NCBI GenBank assembly: GCA_027081015.1 | Contig: JALWMA010000144.1 | Location: forward strand, 1 to 64,000 | Length of the DNA: 64,000 nucleotides | Source of the DNA: Campylobacterales bacterium | GTDB taxonomy: Bacteria > Campylobacterota > Campylobacteria > Campylobacterales > Hydrogenimonadaceae | Reading direction: 5' to 3' | Shown: in pieces, positions 57,546 through 64,000 of the stretch | How positions within the stretch are numbered: the stretch's first letter is position 1 | Layout of the letters: each line of letters begins with the position of its first letter | The notes under the pieces: generated by a model | Database searches by the model: none | The model's input: the letters and a program-made list of their open reading frames with translations, nothing else | What the model was told of the DNA's origin: nothing | Position numbers and translations under genes: made by a program

Positions 57546-59115
57546 CTACCGCGTCGTCATCTTCGTAGCCGCGGCGATTTTCGGCATAGCGCTCTCGATG
57601 CCGTCGCTGCTTCAGACGGAGAAGGGGTCGAAGATCACCCTCGGCCTCGACCTGCAGGGGGGGCTCCATATGCTCCTCGGCGTCGATACGGACGAAGCGA
57701 TAAGATCCAAGGTCAAATCGCTCGCCTCCGCCATAAAGTACGCCGCAGAAGATGAGGACCTTATCATAGACGGGTTCAAGGTTAGAAACGGCGTTGTCGA
57801 GTTCGAGCTTCTCGACAGGGACGATATGCCGAAGATGGATGCGATCCTTGAAAAGATGGAGGGGATCGCCGTCGAGAAAGATGGCATGAAGTACAGGGTC
57901 TCCCTGACTCCGGCCGAAAAAGAGTCGATAAAAAAGTATGCGATAACGCAGGCGGTGGACACCATCAGAAACCGTCTCGACCAGTTCGGTCTGGCTGAAC
58001 CGACGGTGGCGAAGCAGGGAAAAGAGAAGATACTCGTGGAGGTTCCCGGAGTCAAGACGCCCGAGCAGGAGCAGCGGATTCGCGAACTGATCGCCAAGGC
58101 GGCCCACCTGCAGCTGATGGCGATAGATGAGGAGCGGGCCGCGAACGTCGACAAAATGACGCCGGCCGAAGCCGCCAAATACGGCGACGTCATACTGCAG
58201 GGTGCCCAGGACGGCCGCAAATACCTCGTGAAAGAGATACCGATTCTCGACGGCTCTATGCTCACCGATGCCCGTGTGGCGTTCGACCAGAGCAACCAGC
58301 CGGTCATCAACTTCTCCCTTAACTCACAGGGTGCGCAGATCTTCGGGGACTTCACCGGCAAAAACGTGGGCAAGAGGCTTGCGGTAGTGCTCGACAACAA
58401 AGTCTACAGCGCGCCGGTGATTCGGGAGCGCATCGGCGGAGGAAGCGGCCAGATCTCCGGCGGTTTCAGCGTAAAAGAGGCGCACGATGTAGCCATAGCG
58501 CTGCGCAGCGGCGCGCTGCTGGCCCCCGTCTTCATGGAGGAGAAGCGCAGCGTAGGCCCGAGTCTCGGCGCCGACAGCATCAAGGCGTCGATGGTCGCCC
58601 TGATTACGGGCTTTATCGCCGTCGTGATCTTCATGGTGCTCTATTACGGCATAGCCGGGATAGTCGCCGATATCGCCCTCATAGTCAACCTCTTCCTGAT
58701 ACTTGCTATCATGGCCCTCTTCGGAGCGACGCTTACGCTTCCTGGTATGGCCGGCATAGTCCTGACGGTCGGTATGGCCGTCGATGCGAACGTCATCATA
58801 AACGAACGGATACGGGAGCTGCTGCATCAGGGCAAGAGCATCACCAAGGCGATAGAGCAGGGATACGCAAACGCCTTCAGCGCGATTTTGGATGCCAACA
58901 TAACGACCCTTATAGCGGCGGTAGTGCTCTACGCTTACGGTACCGGCCCGATAAAGGGGTTTGCGATTACGATGAGCATAGGTATTCTCGCCTCCATGCT
59001 CACCGCGATCCTCGGAACGCACGGCATATGGCAGATGCTCGAGTCGAAGATCTCGAAAGAGAGAGTGGGTATCTGGTTCGGAATAAAGCCGGAAGGGGCA
59101 GCGGATGCCAAGTGA
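57535..59115 (+). CDS. secD: Protein translocase subunit SecD
   Basis: [68 protein letters not shown]. Confidence 0.97.
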   Translation: MKLNYRVVIFVAAAIFGIALSMPSLLQTEKGSKITLGLDLQGGLHMLLGVDTDEAIRSKVKSLASAIKYAAEDEDLIIDGFKVRNGVVEFELLDRDDMPKMDAILEKMEGIAVEKDGMKYRVSLTPAEKESIKKYAITQAVDTIRNRLDQFGLAEPTVAKQGKEKILVEVPGVKTPEQEQRIRELIAKAAHLQLMAIDEERAANVDKMTPAEAAKYGDVILQGAQDGRKYLVKEIPILDGSMLTDARVAFDQSNQPVINFSLNSQGAQIFGDFTGKNVGKRLAVVLDNKVYSAPVIRERIGGGSGQISGGFSVKEAHDVAIALRSGALLAPVFMEEKRSVGPSLGADSIKASMVALITGFIAVVIFMVLYYGIAGIVADIALIVNLFLILAIMALFGATLTLPGMAGIVLTVGMAVDANVIINERIRELLHQGKSITKAIEQGYANAFSAILDANITTLIAAVVLYAYGTGPIKGFAITMSIGILASMLTAILGTHGIWQMLESKISKERVGIWFGIKPEGAADAK

Positions 59116-59141
59116 TCTTTTCAGCCGCAGTGCAATAAATA

Positions 59142-59160
59142 AGGCCGCACTCCGCGGCCT
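59142..59160 (+). other. Hairpin between secD and secF
   Basis: aggccgc-actcc-gcggcct perfect 7-bp stem, 22 nt before the secF ATG. Confidence 0.5.
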
Positions 59161-59182
59161 CAGACCGGAAGGTATATAATCG

Positions 59183-60154
59183 ATGGAACTCTTCAAATAT
59201 AAAAAACCGATCCCGTTGATGGCGAAGTCGAAGCTCTTCTTCACCATCTCCGTTGTCGCCGTTTTGGCTTCGTATATCCTGATCTTCACCAAAGGTTTCA
59301 ACCTCGGCATCGACTTTGCCGGCGGTACCGTGGTGCAGGTGAAGTACGAGGGGAAAGCGCCTATAGAGAAGGTGCGTGAAGCGATCCGCTCTTCGAAGGT
59401 CTTCGAGGGTGCCTCCGTAAACTTCTTCGGCAGCGACGACGAGATAGTGATAAAGGTGCGCTCGAGCAGCAAGAAGCTCGGCACCGATATAGGTGACGAG
59501 GCGAGGGAGCTTCTGAAGAGTACAGGAAAGTTCGAGGTGAGGCGCGTCGATATGGTCGGCCCGAAGGTGGGTAGCGAACTTCGTGAAAAGGGGCTGACCG
59601 CCCTCCTGCTCGCCATAGCGGGCATTCTGATATATGTCTCGTTCCGTTTCGAGTGGCGGTTCGCGATCGCGTCGGTCATCGCCCTCGTTCACGACATTTC
59701 GATAGCGATGGGCGCGATAGTGCTCTTCAACATAGAGGTTAACCTCGATATACTTGCGGCGCTTCTTACGATTCTGGGGTACTCCCTGAACGACACCATC
59801 ATCGTCTTCGACCGCATCAGGGAGGGGCTGGTTTCTGTAAAAAGCTCCAGACTCGCCGACGTCATAGATGAGTCTGTCACCAGAACCCTCTCCAGAACCA
59901 CCCTGACATCTTTGACAACGTTCTTCGTGGTATTGACGCTCTTTTTGATGGGCGGAGAGATAATCCACGGATTCAGCTTTACACTGCTTGTAGGCATCAT
60001 TGTCGGTACATACAGCTCGATCTTCATCGCCTCGCCTCTTTTGATGGTTATGAAGTTCAATGTCGAGGGTTACCGCAAGAAGCTTGCCGAAAAGAGGCGC
60101 AAAGAGGAGGAGAAGGCGCGCCTTCGCGCCATGTACGAGCAGGGCACCGTATAG
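59183..60154 (+). CDS. secF: Protein translocase subunit SecF
   Basis: FNLGIDFAGGTVVQVKY, LGYSLNDTIIVFDRIREGL, SRTTLTSLTTFFVVLTLFLMGGEIIHGFSF. Confidence 0.97.
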   Translation: MELFKYKKPIPLMAKSKLFFTISVVAVLASYILIFTKGFNLGIDFAGGTVVQVKYEGKAPIEKVREAIRSSKVFEGASVNFFGSDDEIVIKVRSSSKKLGTDIGDEARELLKSTGKFEVRRVDMVGPKVGSELREKGLTALLLAIAGILIYVSFRFEWRFAIASVIALVHDISIAMGAIVLFNIEVNLDILAALLTILGYSLNDTIIVFDRIREGLVSVKSSRLADVIDESVTRTLSRTTLTSLTTFFVVLTLFLMGGEIIHGFSFTLLVGIIVGTYSSIFIASPLLMVMKFNVEGYRKKLAEKRRKEEEKARLRAMYEQGTV

Positions 60155-60207
60155 CGCTGCCGTTCCCTCCGCTGCCGAAACCGAATAAAAAAATATGAGA
60201 GTTACGA

Positions 60208-62652
60208 ATGAGATACGATCCTTCCGAGATTGAGAAGAGGTGGCAGAGATTCTGGGACGAAAACGGGAGTTTCGAACCGGAAGAGAATGGAAGCCTGCCG
60301 AAAAAGTATGTGCTGAGCATGTTCCCGTACCCGAGCGGTCGGATCCATATGGGGCATGTGCGCAACTACGCCATAGGCGACGCGATAGCCCGTTACTGGC
60401 GGAAAAGGGGTAGAAACGTCCTTCACCCGATAGGGTGGGACGCCTTCGGGATGCCTGCCGAAAACGCCGCCATAAAGAACAGGGTCCACCCGAAGAAGTG
60501 GACTTATGAAAACATAGCCTATATGCGCAGAGAGCTTGCGGCACTCGGCCTCTCCTTTTCGAAAGAGCGCGAGTTCGCGACCTGTGACCCCCTCTATACC
60601 AAATATGAACAGGCGTTCTTCATCGACATGTGGGAGAGGGGACTCGTCTACAGGAAAAAGGGGTATCTCAACTGGTGCCCGCACGACTTGACAGTTCTGG
60701 CCAACGAGCAGGTGATAGATGGGCGCTGCTGGCGCTGCGACACCCCGATAGTCCAGAAGGAGATGTATCAGTACTACATCAAAATAACCGACTACGCCGA
60801 CGAACTTCTGGAGGATCTCAAAAAGCTCGAGGGTGGATGGCCGAGCCGGGTCATCGCGATGCAGCGCAACTGGATAGGCAGGAGCGTGGGGCTCGAGTTT
60901 TCGTTCGAGCTGGATGAGGAGAGCCGTGCCAAGACCGGCATAGAGAGCTTCGAAGTCTTCACCACGAGGCCCGACACCATATGCGGCGTCACATATGCGG
61001 CCGTCGCCCCTGAGCACCCCCTTGTGAAGTCGCTGCTCGAAAAAGGGCTTCTCGACGATGAAGCGAGAGCCGAAATAGAGCGTATGCAGAGGATGCCGGT
61101 GCGGGAGCGCAACATGGCCGAAAAGGAGGGTGTGCCGCTGGGGATCTACGCCCTCCACCCGGTAACCGGCGAAAAGGTGCCCGTATGGAGCGCCAACTTC
61201 GTTCTGATGGAGTACGGCAGCGGTGCGGTGATGGCAGTTCCGGCACACGACAGCCGCGACTACGACTTCGCCAGAAAGTACGGTCTGCCCGTAAAGGCGG
61301 TCGTCTTTCCGAAAGATGGGGATCTTCCCGAGGGTGAAGCCTACACCCAAGATGGCGTGGTCAGAGGCTGCGACGGTTTCGACGGACTCTTCGGACAGGA
61401 GGCCAGAGATGCGATAATAGAGTGGTTCGAAGCCCGGGGACTCGGGAAAAAGGTGGTCAATTTCCGTCTCAAAGACTGGGGGGTGAGCCGCCAGCGCTAC
61501 TGGGGAGCCCCGATACCGATGGTCCACTGCGAAAAGTGCGGTGTGGTGCCGGAGAAGAGAGAGAAGCTGCCGGTTACACTTCCCGACGATGTGGAGATTA
61601 CGGGGGAGGGGAACCCGCTGGACCACCACCCCACATGGAAGCGTGTGAAGTGTCCGAAGTGCGGAGGCGAAGCCGAAAGGGAGACCGATACGCTCGATAC
61701 CTTCGTGCAGTCGAGCTGGTATTTCCTGCGCTACACGACACCGAGGAGATTGTGGGAGGAGACCGCCTTTACGAAAGAGGATACCGACTACTGGATGCCG
61801 GTCGACCACTATATCGGCGGTATCGAACATGCGATACTCCACCTTCTCTATGCCCGCTTCTTCACCAAAGTTCTCAGGGATCTGGGCTATATCGACATAG
61901 ACGAGCCGTTCAGAAGGCTCCTTACGCAGGGGATGGTGCTCAAAGATGGCGCGAAGATGAGCAAATCGAAAGGGAATGTCGTAGACCCCGATGCGCTGAT
62001 AGAGAAGTACGGTGCCGATACGGCGCGCCTTTTCATCCTCTTCGCGGCGCCCCCTACACAGGAGCTGGAGTGGAACGAGAGTGCGGTAGAGGGTGCCAAC
62101 AGGTTCCTGCGCAAACTCTACGACAGGGCCATTAAGTGCGACCCTTGCGACAAGCTCCCACGCATAGAGCACGCAGCGCTGGACAAGAGCGAAAAAGAGG
62201 CCAGGAAGAAGGTCTACGAGGCGCTTAAAAAAGGTGAAGAGGTATACTCCGAACGCTTCACCTTCAACACCCTGATCGCCGCCTGCATGGAGGCCATGAA
62301 CGCCCTCGACAAGCAGCGAAACGCTGAGGTATGGCAGGAGGGGATGTGGATTCTGCTCAATCTCCTGGAGCCGATAGTGCCCCATATCGCATGGGAGTTG
62401 AGCGACCGCCTTTTCAAAAGGAACAATTTTGGCTTGATAGATATCGTCGAGGAGGTTTTCGAAGTCGAAGCGCTCCCTATGGCGGTATCTGTGAACGGAA
62501 AACCGAGGGCCCAGATAGAGGTCGCACCCGATGCGACAAAAGAGCAGATTATCGAGGCGGCCAAGGCGGCCGTACCGAAATGGCTGGAGGGGAAAATGGT
62601 TGTCAAGGAGATTGTTGTACCCAAAAAACTTGTCAACCTCGTTGTAAAATAG
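60208..62652 (+). CDS. leuS: Leucyl-tRNA synthetase
   Basis: [25 protein letters not shown] (HIGH), [21 protein letters not shown] (KMSKS), CP1 editing domain. Confidence 0.98.
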   Translation: MRYDPSEIEKRWQRFWDENGSFEPEENGSLPKKYVLSMFPYPSGRIHMGHVRNYAIGDAIARYWRKRGRNVLHPIGWDAFGMPAENAAIKNRVHPKKWTYENIAYMRRELAALGLSFSKEREFATCDPLYTKYEQAFFIDMWERGLVYRKKGYLNWCPHDLTVLANEQVIDGRCWRCDTPIVQKEMYQYYIKITDYADELLEDLKKLEGGWPSRVIAMQRNWIGRSVGLEFSFELDEESRAKTGIESFEVFTTRPDTICGVTYAAVAPEHPLVKSLLEKGLLDDEARAEIERMQRMPVRERNMAEKEGVPLGIYALHPVTGEKVPVWSANFVLMEYGSGAVMAVPAHDSRDYDFARKYGLPVKAVVFPKDGDLPEGEAYTQDGVVRGCDGFDGLFGQEARDAIIEWFEARGLGKKVVNFRLKDWGVSRQRYWGAPIPMVHCEKCGVVPEKREKLPVTLPDDVEITGEGNPLDHHPTWKRVKCPKCGGEAERETDTLDTFVQSSWYFLRYTTPRRLWEETAFTKEDTDYWMPVDHYIGGIEHAILHLLYARFFTKVLRDLGYIDIDEPFRRLLTQGMVLKDGAKMSKSKGNVVDPDALIEKYGADTARLFILFAAPPTQELEWNESAVEGANRFLRKLYDRAIKCDPCDKLPRIEHAALDKSEKEARKKVYEALKKGEEVYSERFTFNTLIAACMEAMNALDKQRNAEVWQEGMWILLNLLEPIVPHIAWELSDRLFKRNNFGLIDIVEEVFEVEALPMAVSVNGKPRAQIEVAPDATKEQIIEAAKAAVPKWLEGKMVVKEIVVPKKLVNLVVK

Positions 62653-63216
62653 GTGGTGGGAATGAGCCGAAAAGTCGAAAACGGAACCCGGAACCGAAGG
62701 CGGTTCGGCTCTATGCTCACACCCTTTTTTTCGTTTCTCCTGCCGCTGCTTGTTTTTGCCGGCTGCGGCTACAAGCCCATGACCTCCTATACGAAGAGGG
62801 TCTTTACCGACAAGATATATACGGAGGTGGAGGTCTACCTGCGCGACCCTGAGAACGCCGTACTTGTAAAAGATGCGATGAACGAGGCGATAGTGAGCCG
62901 GTTCGGCGCGAAGATCGCCAAAAAAGAGGATGCGACCACGCGCCTCTGGATACGGTTCAAATCGGTCTCTTTCTCCCCGATACAGTACGACGCAAACGGT
63001 TATGCGGTATACTACCGCGCAAACGTAAATCTCAGTGTGCGCTACGAATCGCCCAAAAAGCGCGGAACCGAGAGTGTTTTCGGCTTCTACGACTTCCCTA
63101 TCGAGCCCAATGCGGTCATATCCGACGCCAAGCGTTTCGAAGCGATCCGCTTCGGGGCACAGAAGGCGCTGGACGCTTTCATATCGCGTATGGCGATGAG
63201 AGGAGAGAGTCTATGA
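62653..63216 (+). CDS. lptE: LPS-assembly lipoprotein LptE-like protein
   Basis: MLTPFFSFLLPLLVFAGCGYKPMTSYTKRVFTDKIYTEV lipobox; position after leuS; start could be GTG 62653, ATG 62662 or ATG 62713. Confidence 0.75.
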   Translation: MVGMSRKVENGTRNRRRFGSMLTPFFSFLLPLLVFAGCGYKPMTSYTKRVFTDKIYTEVEVYLRDPENAVLVKDAMNEAIVSRFGAKIAKKEDATTRLWIRFKSVSFSPIQYDANGYAVYYRANVNLSVRYESPKKRGTESVFGFYDFPIEPNAVISDAKRFEAIRFGAQKALDAFISRMAMRGESL

Positions 63217-64000
63217 CGATTCAGGAGATTATAAAAAAGACGCTGATGGAGGTGAAGTCGAGGGGGGAGAACCTGACGCCGGACCTCTACAGCGAACTAT
63301 TCTGCAAAGAGGCGAAGAGGGCCAACGTAATAGTCGAGGATTGCCAGAGGGTGGAGAAGTTTCTGAAGAGACTGCCGCCCGAACTTCAAAAAGATCTGAA
63401 AAAGAGGCACCTGACGACCGTCGACCAGCTTGTTCAGTATATGGCTTCCGAACTCTCACGCAGCAGCGATACAAAGGGGGCTTCGGAGATAATAGAGTCC
63501 TACTTCATGCTTGTGAAGAGGCTGCTTCAGGCAATAACGCTCCTGCACGACAGAGAGGCCGCCGCTATGGCCGAAGAGGATCGCAAAAGGTTGTCCGAAC
63601 ACTCGCAAAAGAGGGAGATCGACGCGGTAAGGGAGAGGTGGAACGGCTTCGTAATGGAGTATAGCGACACCTTTTTAAACCGTCTCGACCCATACTGCAG
63701 GGTAGACAAGAGCGACCTGAAATCGATGGTCGACGATCTTGTCAACTGCTTCAGGGGGAGCCCCAAACCTCAAGGCACCCGTTCCGAAGAGGGGATGGAT
63801 GCCGTAGCGCAGATAGTCATAGCTTCGCTCACACCCTCCATAGCCTCCGGTATGGATGACGAGCTCGCCACGATCAGCGCCCAGATCAGGTCGAACCCGG
63901 AGCTTCTGACGTCCGATGCGATGATGCAGGATCTGAAGCATATGGTCAAAAAGCGGATAGAGCTGGATAAAAAGGCGGTCATAAGCCAAATCGGAGAGCT
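63213..64000 (+). CDS. N-terminal part of a large helical protein, truncated by the window edge (possibly the N-terminus of a GGDEF protein)
   Basis: Manual translation from ATG 63213 (MTIQEIIKKTLMEVKSRGENLTPDLYSELFCKEAKRANVIVEDC...) open to the window end; not in the ORF track because no stop is reached. Confidence 0.6.
   Translation, partial: MTIQEIIKKTLMEVKSRGENLTPDLYSELFCKEAKRANVIVEDCQRVEKFLKRLPPELQKDLKKRHLTTVDQLVQYMASELSRSSDTKGASEIIESYFMLVKRLLQAITLLHDREAAAMAEEDRKRLSEHSQKREIDAVRERWNGFVMEYSDTFLNRLDPYCRVDKSDLKSMVDDLVNCFRGSPKPQGTRSEEGMDAVAQIVIASLTPSIASGMDDELATISAQIRSNPELLTSDAMMQDLKHMVKKRIELDKKAVISQIGE

Noticed and set aside
59000-60544. 514-aa minus-strand ORF
   Set aside because: Antisense to secF and the start of leuS; spans unrelated genes and their intergenic region.
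60202-62385. 727-aa minus-strand ORF
   Set aside because: Lies wholly antisense to leuS, composition is a codon-mirror artefact of a GC-rich gene, no recognisable domain.
1-64000. CRISPR arrays, rRNA, tRNA, transposases, integrases or prophage genes
   Set aside because: Looked for regularly spaced repeats, tRNA/rRNA-like sequence and mobile-element protein motifs; none seen by eye. A computational scan (tRNAscan, CRISPR finder, Rfam) would be needed to exclude small RNAs.

Overview
This 64 kb window looks like chromosomal core sequence from a Campylobacterota (epsilonproteobacterial) genome. It is densely packed with housekeeping genes. Several gene orders match ones I know from Helicobacter and Campylobacter: ftsI-fliE-flgC-flgB-(ftsW), alaS-maf, oxoamine synthase-(ABC)-PBP1A, cheZ-U32 peptidase, purE...glyQ-Nif3-flgZ-waaA, ffh-rpsP-khpA-rimM-trmD-rplS, ppi-(insertion)-smpB-ispE-csrA-truB-uvrD, and lnt / yajC-secD-secF-leuS-lptE. 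The species cannot be fixed by reading alone; the GC-rich codon usage would suit a Hydrogenimonas- or Nitratifractor-like organism, but this is inference only. I see no rRNA, tRNA, CRISPR array, prophage or transposase gene. The observations most worth follow-up are: (i) a ~101 bp palindrome-dense element with 9-bp terminal inverted repeats between flgC and fliE; (ii) an unlisted 40-aa secreted-type small ORF heading the ArsR/ArsS-like two-component operon, preceded by helically phased GTCAA repeats; (iii) a probable lipoprotein glucosaminidase upstream of a sigma-54-type flgB-flgC-fliE operon; (iv) a ferredoxin:thioredoxin-reductase catalytic-chain/rhodanese fusion; (v) a YqjD/YqjE-like membrane cassette; (vi) a CheZ-like protein with FliM-like peptides at both ends; and (vii) a 16-bp-stem hairpin between ffh and rpsP. 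I do not see one unmistakable, wholly new multi-gene system. These are candidate novelties inside a mostly ordinary core region.
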